Shown one piece after another: positions 25,664 through 33,253 of a stretch of 64,000 nt of DNA. The notes under the pieces are model-generated. The model was not told the DNA's origin and did not search any database. It worked only from the letters and a program-made list of their open reading frames with translations. Within the stretch, counting starts at the first letter, position 1. Each line of letters starts with the position of its first letter. The DNA comes from Curtobacterium sp. VKM Ac-2865 (lineage in GTDB: Bacteria; Actinomycetota; Actinomycetes; Actinomycetales; Microbacteriaceae): NCBI RefSeq assembly GCF_015350905.1, contig NZ_JADKRZ010000001.1:1-64000 (forward strand), written 5' to 3'. Both the position numbers and the translations under genes were made by a program.

Positions 25664-25948
25664 GTGGCGCTCAGAGCACCCCGTCGCCCCTCGGCACCGA
25701 TCGAGGAGGCCATGGGCTTCGTCGGCTTCTTCGGTGTCGTGTTCCTCGTCGTCACCATCGCCTGCGAGCTCTCCGGTCGGCCGGCGCTCGGCTGGGCGCT
25801 GACGCTCCTGGCCCTGGTCCTCGTCGTCGTCGTGCTCGACCGCTGGCGCGTCCTGGTGCTCCGGCGGAGCGCGGACACGACGTCGGCACCGTCGCCCGTG
25901 GTCGCGAGCCGGGGTCCCGGGGACGCGACGCGCGCGTCGGACGGCTGA
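25664..25948 (+). CDS. Small two-helix membrane protein of the sugar ABC operon
   Basis: The 94-residue protein has two adjacent hydrophobic helices (GFVGFFGVVFLVVTIACEL and LGWALTLLALVLVVVVL) and short hydrophilic ends. It starts 5 nt after the permease stop and lies before the LacI gene, so it is probably co-transcribed. It may be an accessory subunit of the importer. No known function is recognised. The GTG start is the first that avoids a long overlap. Confidence 0.65.
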   Translation: MALRAPRRPSAPIEEAMGFVGFFGVVFLVVTIACELSGRPALGWALTLLALVLVVVVLDRWRVLVLRRSADTTSAPSPVVASRGPGDATRASDG

Positions 25949-25971
25949 CGAGCCTCCTGGCCGGCACCGCG

Positions 25972-27051
25972 GTGGGGATCCAGGAGATCGCGACCGTCAC
26001 CGGGCTGTCGAAGGCGACGGTGTCCCGGGCGCTGCGCGGGCTGCCGTCGGTGGCGGAGACGACCGTCGACCACGTGCGGCGGGTCGCCGACGAGCTCGGG
26101 TACGTGCCGAGCTCGGCGGCGGCCGGCCTGGCCACCGGACGGCAGCGCGCGGTCGGCGTCGTCGTGCCGGTCATCGACCGGTGGTTCTACGCCAAGGCCA
26201 TCGGCGGTGTCGACGTCGAGCTGCGCCGGGCCGGGTACGACCTGGTGCTCTACAACCTCGGCGGGCCGGGCGGCGACCGCGACCGGGCGTTCCGACGGTC
26301 GATGCTGCGGCACCGGGTCGACGCGCTCGTGCTGCTCTCGCTGGTCCTCGACGAGACGGAGCGCTCCGAGCTGGAGCTCACCAGGCACCCGATGATCGTG
26401 ATCGGGGGACCGGCACCCGGCCTGCGGAACGTCGGGGTCGACGACGTCGCGGTCGCGGCCACCGCGGTCGGGCACCTGCTCGGCCTCGGACACCGGCGGA
26501 TCGCGTACGTCGGAGGGCAGGACGAGGCCGGCATGAACGTCGCGGTGCCGTACCGGCGGCGGGACGGGTTCCTCGGGGCGATGGCGGCTGCCGGGTTGCA
26601 CGTGCCGCCGTCGTGGCTGGCGGACGGGCGGTTCTCGTTCGCCGGGGGAGTGGCCGCGGGGGCCATGCTGCTCGGCGGGTCCGGGACCGGGTCCGCGTCC
26701 GTGGCGGGGTCCGGGTCTGCGTCCGGGTCTGCGGCGGGGTGCGGGTCTGCGTCCGTGTCCGGGCGTCCGACCGCGGTGTTCTGCGCCTCGGACGAGATGG
26801 CGCTCGGGGTGCTGCTCGCGGCACGGCGGCTCGGGCTCCGGGTGCCGGACGACCTGTCGGTGATCGGCATCGACGGGCACGAGTACGGCGCTGCCGTCGG
26901 CCTGACGACGGTCGCGCAGGACCCCGAGGCGCAGGGGCGGGTGGCCGCGCGGGCGGTGCTCGCCGAGGTCGACGGGGCTCGGCCCGAGGCCGTGCCGCCC
27001 GCGCCCGCGACCCTCGTGGTGCGGGGGACGACGGGGGTGCCGCGGGGGTAG
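25972..27051 (+). CDS. LacI-family regulator with a Ser/Gly-rich insertion
   Basis: The 359-residue repressor has an N-terminal helix-turn-helix (IQEIATVTGLSKATVSRAL), the hinge (YVPSSAA) and a periplasmic-binding-protein-like sensor domain ending with 'GIDGHEYGAAVGLTTV'. It likely represses the ABC operon until the imported sugar binds, acting at GCAACCGGTTGC (22208). Residues ~235-264 are an unusual run of Gly, Ser and Ala encoded by repeated GGGTCCGCGTCC-like units just before the PTAVFCASDE strand. Position at the operon end suggests autoregulation. Confidence 0.88.
   Translation: MGIQEIATVTGLSKATVSRALRGLPSVAETTVDHVRRVADELGYVPSSAAAGLATGRQRAVGVVVPVIDRWFYAKAIGGVDVELRRAGYDLVLYNLGGPGGDRDRAFRRSMLRHRVDALVLLSLVLDETERSELELTRHPMIVIGGPAPGLRNVGVDDVAVAATAVGHLLGLGHRRIAYVGGQDEAGMNVAVPYRRRDGFLGAMAAAGLHVPPSWLADGRFSFAGGVAAGAMLLGGSGTGSASVAGSGSASGSAAGCGSASVSGRPTAVFCASDEMALGVLLAARRLGLRVPDDLSVIGIDGHEYGAAVGLTTVAQDPEAQGRVAARAVLAEVDGARPEAVPPAPATLVVRGTTGVPRG
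26674..26763 (+). repeat. Low-complexity tandem repeat inside the LacI gene
   Basis: Units of GGGTCC/GGGTCTGCGTCC encode about 30 residues of G/S/A. The flanking protein sequence (AAGAMLL before, RPTAVF after) is the normal continuous family sequence, so this is an in-frame expansion. Confidence 0.82.
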
Positions 27052-27107
27052 GGGGCGCCGGCCGGGGCCGGGGTAGGGGGGGGCTGCCGCGTGCCGCGCC
27101 CTGCCGT

Positions 27108-27143
27108 GGACATCGCGCCCTGGTCTGACGGGGCGCGATGTCC
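27108..27143. terminator. Hairpin after the LacI gene
   Basis: A 13-bp perfect stem (GGACATCGCGCCC and complement) surrounds a 10-nt loop, 57 bases after the regulator stop. The T-run is absent. The rest of 27052-27271 shows no gene. Confidence 0.6.
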
Positions 27144-27258
27144 GTACCGGGGCGCGATCCTGCCGTGCGCACCCGCGGCGACGCATTGCCGTGGCCGCCG
27201 CCCGCCGCCAGCGCCGCACCGCCAGCCCCGCCGCAACCGCCGCCCGCCGCCCCCCGCG

Positions 27259-27264
27259 TACGCT
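27259..27264 (+). promoter_or_regulatory. Putative -10 (TACGCT) of the UPF0173 gene
   Basis: TACGCT then 7 nt then ATG at 27272, with no Shine-Dalgarno sequence: a leaderless junction. Confidence 0.5.
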
Positions 27265-27271
27265 CGCCGGC

Positions 27272-27901
27272 ATGGACGTCACCAAGCTCGAGCACGCGTG
27301 CCAGGTCGTCACCATCGGCGACGCCCGCCTGGTGATCGACCCCGGCGGCTTCACCCGCCCGGTTGAGGCCACCGGCGTCGTCGCCGTCGTCGTCACGCAC
27401 GAGCACCCCGACCACGTCACGCCCGAGCAGGTCGCCGGCATCCTCGAGCGCAACCCCGGAGCCGTCGTCCTCGGCCCGGCCGGCGTCGCCCGGGTGCTGC
27501 CCGAGATCGACGTCGAGGTCGTCACCGGCGGCGACCACCGCGAGATCGGCCCGTTCGCGCTCACCTTCCACGGGACCCGGCACAACGTCATCCACCGTTC
27601 CGTCCCCGTCGTCGACAACACCGGGGTGCTCGTGAACGGCCGGCTGTTCCACCCAGGCGACGCCTACACGGTCCCCGGTGTGCCGGTCGAGGTCCTCGCC
27701 GCGCCCGTCGGCGCTCCGTGGCTGAAGGTCGCCGAGATGATGGACTTCGTCGCAGCCGTGGCTCCACGCCGTGCGTACCCGGTCCACGAGGCCACGCTCT
27801 CCGCCATCGGCTTCGACATGCACGTCGGTCGCCTCCGCGACGCGGTCGCCCCGACCGGCTCGGTCGTCGTGCTCGCTCCGGGCGAGTCGCTCACGGTCTG
27901 A
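27272..27901 (+). CDS. UPF0173-type metallo-beta-lactamase-fold hydrolase
   Basis: The 209-residue cytoplasmic protein has the MBL-fold metal motif as HEHPDHV (~46-52), a later His (GTRHNVIH) and the Asp in 'FHPGDAY', in the order of UPF0173 metal-dependent hydrolases. Substrate unknown. It begins with MDVTKLEHACQVV, the usual N terminus of this family, supporting the ATG at 27272. It stands alone between the LacI gene and the tRNA-Glu pair. Confidence 0.85.
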   Translation: MDVTKLEHACQVVTIGDARLVIDPGGFTRPVEATGVVAVVVTHEHPDHVTPEQVAGILERNPGAVVLGPAGVARVLPEIDVEVVTGGDHREIGPFALTFHGTRHNVIHRSVPVVDNTGVLVNGRLFHPGDAYTVPGVPVEVLAAPVGAPWLKVAEMMDFVAAVAPRRAYPVHEATLSAIGFDMHVGRLRDAVAPTGSVVVLAPGESLTV

Positions 27902-27920
27902 CGCGGGTCACCGTCAGGGC

Positions 27921-27935
27921 GGACGGGAGGCCCGG
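27921..27935 (+). repeat. Half copy of the GGACGGGAGGC palindrome family
   Basis: GGACGGGAGGCCCGG appears 19 bases after the UPF0173 stop, at the usual position for this family, but the complementary right arm is missing. Confidence 0.5.
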
Positions 27936-27977
27936 CTCGGCTCCGTCACGCGGCACGCCCGTGCGACACACCGCGTT

Positions 27978-28006
27978 TTGGCAGCCTGCGCGGCTTGTGC
28001 CATACT
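27978..28006 (+). promoter_or_regulatory. Promoter of the tRNA-Glu pair
   Basis: TTGGCA (27978-27983), 17-nt spacer, CATACT (28001-28006). The distance to the first tRNA-Glu (28024) fits a short 5' leader. Confidence 0.72.
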
Positions 28007-28023
28007 TGTCGAGTTGTCGGAAC

Positions 28024-28099
28024 GGCCCCATCGTATAGCGGCCTAGTACGCTGCCCTCTCACGGCGGTAACGCGGGTTCGAATCCCGCTGGGGTCACCA
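28024..28099 (+). tRNA. tRNA-Glu, anticodon CTC (copy 1)
   Basis: Acceptor GGCCCCA pairs with TGGGGTC. The anticodon loop is CTCTCAC (CTC, reading GAG), and the T arm is GCGGG/CCCGC around TTCGAAT. Discriminator A at 28096, encoded CCA 28097-28099. Identical to the copy at 28160. Confidence 0.95.
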
Positions 28100-28159
28100 C
28101 AGGTGACATGCTCCGAGTCCGACAACAGGCATGGGAACGTCGTTCCCGAAGCCAGCCGC

Positions 28160-28235
28160 GGCCCCATCGTATAGCGGCCTAGTACGCTGCCCTCTCACGG
28201 CGGTAACGCGGGTTCGAATCCCGCTGGGGTCACCA
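28160..28235 (+). tRNA. tRNA-Glu, anticodon CTC (copy 2)
   Basis: Identical 76-nt sequence to copy 1, 60 bases downstream, with CCA encoded at 28233-28235. Flanking sequences differ. Both copies are probably transcribed from the promoter at 27978 and end at the 28239 hairpin. Confidence 0.95.
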
Positions 28236-28238
28236 GCA

Positions 28239-28272
28239 CGAAGGCCCCCGCCGGATCCGGCGGGGGCCTTCG
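28239..28272. terminator. 34-nt perfect palindrome, bidirectional terminator
   Basis: Arms CGAAGGCCCCCGCCGGA and complement, 3 bases after the second tRNA-Glu and 16 bases beyond the stop of the convergent GH76 gene. Its stem is suitable for terminating both transcripts. Confidence 0.85.
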
Positions 28273-28288
28273 TCGTCGTCCGGCGCCC

Positions 28289-29827
28289 TCAGAGCGAGAC
28301 GGCCACCCGGTCGAGGTTCAGGTAGTTGCCGCTGCTCGATGCGTTGCTGATCGTCACCGCGTTCGACCCGGTGCCGAGCGGGACGGACACGGTGACGGTG
28401 GCCCAGGTCGACCACGACGAGGTCGCCGGGAAGGTCACCGTGACAGGTGCGCCACCGCCGACGCTGACGGTCCGGGTCGCGGTGCCGGCCGCCGCGGCGT
28501 ACCGCAGCGTGAGCGTGTGCGACCCCGCGGCCGCGACGTTGACGTGGGCGGTCGCCGCGGTGCCCACGGCGTTCCACCCGGCGAGGTAGCCGCGGCCGGT
28601 GAACCCGGCGTTCGACGACTCGCTCCCGATGCCCGGGTGGTCGATGTTCTCGGCCTGGTACACCCCGTCGCCCTGCACCACGGCCGTGGAGCCGTCGGGC
28701 GTGGCCTGCTGCAGCACCGCGACGGTCGCGGACGCGGCGAGGGACTGCTGCGGCGTCGTGCCGATCGACGGTGTGGGCGCCGTCCAGTCGGGCCCACCGA
28801 TCCCCTCGGGCGAGACGTGCGCGGCCGCCTGCGACGCGTTCGCGGTCAGGACCGACTCGTACTGCGTCTGTCCGGCGTCGTCGATCAGGTCACGGATGTC
28901 CCGGGTCAGGATCGCCTTGAAGCCCTGGGTGTCGCTCGAGCCCTCGTTCACGAAGGTGCCGGCGACGGTGAGGTTCGCGATCGCCCAGTCGACCGAGCGG
29001 GTGGCGGCGGTGAGGTACTGCTGGTCGTTCGTGACCAGGTACATCTGCAGCGCGGCCCCGGCGTACTGCCCCTGGTTGTAGGTCCAGTCGTAGTCGGTGA
29101 ACTGCCCGGTGCCGCTGACGTGGTCGCGGATGTGCCCGTTCCGGTCGAAGTCGGTCTGCAGCCAGGCGAAGAGGCGTTCGGCCGTGTCCCGGTAGGTCGT
29201 GTCCCCGGTCGCCGCGTAGAGCCGGAGCGCGGTCTGAACGGCGGTGCCGTTCGTCGCCACGTTCTTCTCGTTCTTGCTGCCGTCGCCGACGTCGACGTTC
29301 TTCCACCAGATGCCGCCGCCGTACGTGGTGTCCTCGTACTGTGCGATGAAGCCGAAGACCTCCTCGGACTCGTCGAGGAACCGCTGCTCCCCGGTGAGCT
29401 CGTAGGCGCGGACCGCGCCGCGCGCCCACCAGCCCATGTCGTCGTTCCAGTCGTTCTGCCGGAAGTCCGGGTAGGCGGCCTGCCAGCCGTCGAAGACGTC
29501 GTCGATCATCTGTCGGCTCGCGGCGTCGTGGGTGCGCTCGAAGCGGTCCATCACCGCCTCCCAGTTCTGGGCCTCCCACCAGTAGTCGGTGTACAGCCCG
29601 CCCTGCGGGCCGACCGCGTGCTCCTGGTGGACCTGGCGGTCGCTGTAGGTGGTGAAGTACTTCGCGTCCGCGTCCCAGTAGGTGGCGACGAACGCGTCGT
29701 ACGCGTCGGTCGCCTGCGTGGTGGTCAGGGCGGAGGCTCGGCCAGGGTCGGCCGCGACGCCCACGCCGGTGAGCGTGGCCGTCGCGACGGCACCGGCCAC
29801 GAGCAGGCCGACGAGTCTGTGCTGCAT
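28289..29827 (-). CDS. Secreted GH76 endo-alpha-1,6-mannanase with C-terminal carbohydrate-binding module
   Basis: The 512-residue protein has a signal peptide ending near ADPGRASA, a GH76 (alpha/alpha)6 domain to about residue 360 with the catalytic Asp pair in NDDMGWW (D129, D130), and a C-terminal CBM35/CBM6-like beta-sandwich (~385-512; 'YQAENIDHPG...LDRVAV'). It would cut alpha-1,6-mannan backbones outside the cell. The ATG is preceded by AGGAGAT. It is divergent from the GH125-ABC operon and so likely controlled from the same intergenic region. Confidence 0.9.
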   Translation of the reverse strand: MQHRLVGLLVAGAVATATLTGVGVAADPGRASALTTTQATDAYDAFVATYWDADAKYFTTYSDRQVHQEHAVGPQGGLYTDYWWEAQNWEAVMDRFERTHDAASRQMIDDVFDGWQAAYPDFRQNDWNDDMGWWARGAVRAYELTGEQRFLDESEEVFGFIAQYEDTTYGGGIWWKNVDVGDGSKNEKNVATNGTAVQTALRLYAATGDTTYRDTAERLFAWLQTDFDRNGHIRDHVSGTGQFTDYDWTYNQGQYAGAALQMYLVTNDQQYLTAATRSVDWAIANLTVAGTFVNEGSSDTQGFKAILTRDIRDLIDDAGQTQYESVLTANASQAAAHVSPEGIGGPDWTAPTPSIGTTPQQSLAASATVAVLQQATPDGSTAVVQGDGVYQAENIDHPGIGSESSNAGFTGRGYLAGWNAVGTAATAHVNVAAAGSHTLTLRYAAAAGTATRTVSVGGGAPVTVTFPATSSWSTWATVTVSVPLGTGSNAVTISNASSSGNYLNLDRVAVSL

Positions 29828-29879
29828 GGGATCTCCTTCGATCCGAGGTCCGATCCGCCCTGCCGCGTGCAGGCGTAAA

Positions 29880-29889
29880 AAGTATACTT
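29880..29889. promoter_or_regulatory. 10-bp palindrome AAGTATACTT in the divergent mannan promoter
   Basis: Perfect palindrome in an AT-rich stretch unusual for this DNA, between the GH76 and GH125 genes. On the minus strand TATACT could be the GH76 -10. It could also be an operator for the GntR/LacI-type regulator at 35516-36643. Confidence 0.5.
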
Positions 29890-29899
29890 GAACTACTTC

Positions 29900-29927
29900 T
29901 TGCGTGGATTGGGGTAATCCATATAGT
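29900..29927 (+). promoter_or_regulatory. Candidate promoter of the GH125-ABC operon
   Basis: TTGCGT, 16-nt spacer, TATAGT. It overlaps the inverted repeat GGATT-N5-AATCC (29906-29920), another possible operator. Confidence 0.5.
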
Positions 29928-29960
29928 TGGAGCAGTACCAGTGAATGTCAAGGGAGCAAC

Positions 29961-31274
29961 GTGGCTCAGATGCATGCAGACCTCGTGGGCAGGGTCGCCC
30001 AGCAGGTCGAGGACCGGATGGGGTCAGCAGTCGGCGCGGTGTTCGCGAACTGCTTCGCCAACACCCTGTCGACGACGATGACGGCGATGCCGGACGGGAC
30101 GACCTTCATGGTCACCGGCGACATCCCGGCGATGTGGCTCCGCGACTCGACCGCGCAGCTCACCCCGTACCTGCACTTCGTCGCCGAGGACCAGGCGCTG
30201 GCCGACACCGTGGCGTCCGTGTCGCGGCGGCAGCTCGAGTACGTCCTCATCGACCCCTACGCCAACGCCTTCAACCGCGCCCCTGACGGTGCCGGGCACG
30301 CCGACGACGCCACGACGATGGATCCCTGGGTCTGGGAGCGCAAGTACGAGATCGACTCGCTCTGCTACCCGATCCGTCTGGCGTACGACCTCTGGGAACG
30401 CACCGGACGCACGGACCACCTCGACCGGTTCGCCGAGGTCGCGGGTGCGGCCATCGCGCTGTGGACCGTCGAGCAGGACCACGAAACGGGCTCGTCGTAC
30501 CGGTTCGAGCGACCCGACCCGCTGCTGCCGAGCGACACGCTCGTCCGCCAGGGGCGCGGCCCGCGCACCGTGCGGACCGGTCTGACCTGGAGCGCGTTCC
30601 GGCCGAGCGACGACGCGACGACGCTGGGCTTCAACATCCCGGGGAACGCCTTCGCCGTCACCGAGCTGCGACACGTCGCCGAGCTCGCCACGGCGGTGCT
30701 GGACGACGCGGACCTGGCACGACGGGCAACGGCCCTCGCCGACGAGATCGACCACGCCATACGGACGCACGGTGTCCTCGACCACCCCGACCACGGCACG
30801 GTCCTGGCCTACGAGGTCGACGGTGCCGGCGCCTCCCTGCTCATGGACGACGCGAACGTGCCGAGCCTGCTGTCCCTGCCGTTCCTCGGCTGGTGCGACC
30901 CGGACGACGCCCTCTACCGTCGGACCCGCGCCGCCGTGCTCTCGCCCACGAACCCGTCCTGGTTCAGCGGGGCGGCCGGCAGCGGCATCGGCAGCCCGCA
31001 CACCCCCGGGCGCAACGTCTGGCCGATCGCCCTCGCCGTCCAGGGGCTCACCGCCACCGACCCGGACGAGCGGGCACTCCTGCTGCGCCAGCTCTGCGCC
31101 ACGCACGCGGGGACCGAGCTCATGCACGAGTCCTTCGACGTCGACGACCCCACCACGTACACCCGCCCCTGGTTCTCCTGGGCGAACGCGATGTTCTGCG
31201 AGTTCGTGCTCGACCTCGCCGGGCTGCGCGCCGCACCCGTGCGCGTGCCGGTCTCGGGACGGGGCACGCGGTGA
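29961..31274 (+). CDS. GH125 exo-alpha-1,6-mannosidase
   Basis: The 437-residue protein has no signal peptide, so it acts on imported oligosaccharides. The family signature GDIPAMWLRDSTAQ (~53-66), 'DPWVWERKYEIDSLCYP' and the later 'TRPWFSWANAMFCE' match metal-independent GH125 mannosidases. GTG at 29961 is chosen for AGGGAG 4 nt upstream; ATG at 29970 is a close alternative. It overlaps the next permease gene by 4 bp. It would release mannose from fragments made by GH76 enzymes. Confidence 0.9.
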   Translation: MAQMHADLVGRVAQQVEDRMGSAVGAVFANCFANTLSTTMTAMPDGTTFMVTGDIPAMWLRDSTAQLTPYLHFVAEDQALADTVASVSRRQLEYVLIDPYANAFNRAPDGAGHADDATTMDPWVWERKYEIDSLCYPIRLAYDLWERTGRTDHLDRFAEVAGAAIALWTVEQDHETGSSYRFERPDPLLPSDTLVRQGRGPRTVRTGLTWSAFRPSDDATTLGFNIPGNAFAVTELRHVAELATAVLDDADLARRATALADEIDHAIRTHGVLDHPDHGTVLAYEVDGAGASLLMDDANVPSLLSLPFLGWCDPDDALYRRTRAAVLSPTNPSWFSGAAGSGIGSPHTPGRNVWPIALAVQGLTATDPDERALLLRQLCATHAGTELMHESFDVDDPTTYTRPWFSWANAMFCEFVLDLAGLRAAPVRVPVSGRGTR

Positions 31275-32254
31275 GCGTCGTCACGACCCCCGAGGAGCAG
31301 GCCGTCGTCGCGGGCGAAGCCGACGATGCCCTCGACGCCACGCCCCCGAGACGGCGGCGGACCGAGCGGGGGAGCGGTGTCAGCGCGACCCGGAAGCAGC
31401 AGACCCGGGCAGCGTGGGTGTTCCTCGCGCTGCCGGGTGCACTGTTCCTGCTCTTCACGGCGCTCCCGGTCGTCATCGCCGCCGTCGTCAGCCTGAGCGA
31501 CTACGCCGTCATCGGCCCGCTCACCTGGACCGGGTTCGACAACTACGTCGACATCGCCTCCGACCCGTTCTTCTGGATCGCGCTCCGCAACACCGTGCTC
31601 TACACGGTGCTGTACGTGCCGCTCGGCCTCGTCATCGCGATGGCCACCGCGCTGCTGCTGAACCGCAGCGCCCGCAGCGCACGCGTCTTCCGCACGCTGT
31701 TCTACATCCCGGTCGTCTCGTCCACCGTCGCGACCGCGACCATCTGGTACTGGGTGCTCGACCCGCAGCACGGTCTGCTCAACGAGGCGCTCAGCTGGTT
31801 CGGCATCAACGGACCGGCCTGGCTGTACGACTCGCACTGGGCCATGACCGCCATCGTCATGATGAGCGTCTGGGCCGGCTTCGGCGGGAACATGATGATC
31901 TTCCTCGGCGGGCTGCAGGGCGTCTCGCCGGACCTCCGCGAGGCGGCGCGGCTCGACGGTGCGAACGCGTGGCAGGTCTTCCGGTACGTGGTGGTGCCGA
32001 GCGTCCGCCGCACCACGTTCCTCGTGTCGACGCTGCTCATCATCAACGCCTTCCAGGTGTTCGACCAGGCGTACGTGCTCACCAAGGGCGGTCCGGGCAA
32101 CTCCACCGTCACGATCGTCTACTACATCTACGACCGCGGGTTCGGGTCGCTGCAGATGGGCTACGCGTCCGCGCTCTCGTTCATCCTGTTCGTGATCATC
32201 CTCGCGTTCTCCCTCGTCAACGCCCGCCTCACGAACCGGGACACCGACCGATGA
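31271..32254 (+). CDS. Manno-oligosaccharide ABC permease, MalF type (predicted)
   Basis: The 327-residue membrane protein has a charged ~50-residue N-terminal tail, six helices and the EAA loop REAARLDGANAWQVF. GTG overlaps the GH125 stop (GTGA) and its own stop overlaps the next ATG. Substrate is inferred from the flanking GH76/GH125 genes rather than from the permease itself. Confidence 0.88.
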   Translation: MSVVTTPEEQAVVAGEADDALDATPPRRRRTERGSGVSATRKQQTRAAWVFLALPGALFLLFTALPVVIAAVVSLSDYAVIGPLTWTGFDNYVDIASDPFFWIALRNTVLYTVLYVPLGLVIAMATALLLNRSARSARVFRTLFYIPVVSSTVATATIWYWVLDPQHGLLNEALSWFGINGPAWLYDSHWAMTAIVMMSVWAGFGGNMMIFLGGLQGVSPDLREAARLDGANAWQVFRYVVVPSVRRTTFLVSTLLIINAFQVFDQAYVLTKGGPGNSTVTIVYYIYDRGFGSLQMGYASALSFILFVIILAFSLVNARLTNRDTDR

Positions 32255-33189
32255 CCACGACAGCCACCCGCCCCGCCTCCGGAGCCGCCACCGAGCGGGA
32301 CCGCGACCAGCTGCGCCGCCGTGCCGCGGCCGTGAAGCGCACGAAGACCATCGCCTGGTGGGTCGCCGTCTGTCTCGTCAGCGTCATCACGGTCGCACCG
32401 CTCGTCTGGACGCTCGCGACCTCGCTCAAACCCGCGGGTGAGATCCTGGCGAGTTCGCTGTCCCTGATCCCGGCGAACCCGACCATCGACAACTACGTGC
32501 AGGCGGTGACGACCGTCCCGTACGGCCGCTACTTCGTCAACTCGCTCGTCCTCGGGGTCGGCGGTGCCGTGGCGAACCTGTTCTTCGGCTCGCTCGCCGG
32601 GTACGCGCTCGCCAAGCTCCGGTTCGCGGGGCGTCAGGCCGTGTTCGTCACGTTCCTGTCGTCGCTCATGGTGCCGAGCATCGTGACGATGATCCCGACG
32701 TTCCTCATCCTCCGACACTTCCCGCTGCTCGGCGGGAACGACGTCGGCGGCAACGGCGGCCTCGGCCTCATCAACACCTACTGGGCCGTCATCGTCCCCG
32801 GTGCAGCCGGCGCGTTCGCGGTCTTCTTCATGAAGCAGTTCTTCGAGTCGCTGCCCGACGAGCTCGGCGAGGCCGCCCGCATCGACGGTGCGGGGGAGTT
32901 CCGCATCTTCGCCGTCATCTACTTCCCGCTCACGAAGGCCGGGCTCGCCGTGCTCGGCCTGCTCAGCTTCCAGGCCGGCTGGAACAACTTCCTCTGGCCG
33001 CTCATCGTCCTCAACGACCCGAAGATGATGACCGTCCAGGTCGGCCTCGCCGGGTTCGTCAACGACCACACCACGAACTACGGCCCGCTCATGGCCGGGA
33101 CCATCATCACGATGCTCCCAGTCCTGCTCGTGTTCGTCCTCGCGCAGCGCTGGATCATCGAGGGCATCGCGCACGCCGGCACCAAGTAG
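32251..33189 (+). CDS. Manno-oligosaccharide ABC permease, MalG type (predicted)
   Basis: The 312-residue membrane protein has six helices and the EAA loop GEAARIDGAGEFRIF. The ATG overlaps the previous stop (ATGA). It pairs with the MalF-type permease. As in the first ABC operon, no ATPase gene is adjacent. Confidence 0.88.
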   Translation: MTTTATRPASGAATERDRDQLRRRAAAVKRTKTIAWWVAVCLVSVITVAPLVWTLATSLKPAGEILASSLSLIPANPTIDNYVQAVTTVPYGRYFVNSLVLGVGGAVANLFFGSLAGYALAKLRFAGRQAVFVTFLSSLMVPSIVTMIPTFLILRHFPLLGGNDVGGNGGLGLINTYWAVIVPGAAGAFAVFFMKQFFESLPDELGEAARIDGAGEFRIFAVIYFPLTKAGLAVLGLLSFQAGWNNFLWPLIVLNDPKMMTVQVGLAGFVNDHTTNYGPLMAGTIITMLPVLLVFVLAQRWIIEGIAHAGTK

Positions 33190-33253
33190 GTCATCCCGTC
33201 CTCCCCGGGGATGCCGGTCCTGCCGGTCCCCGCACATCAGAAAGGCCACGACA

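Noticed and set aside
28024-28235. tRNA-associated integration site with a mobile element
   Set aside because: Two intact tRNA-Glu copies with different flanks are present, but there is no integrase and no duplicated partial tRNA end.
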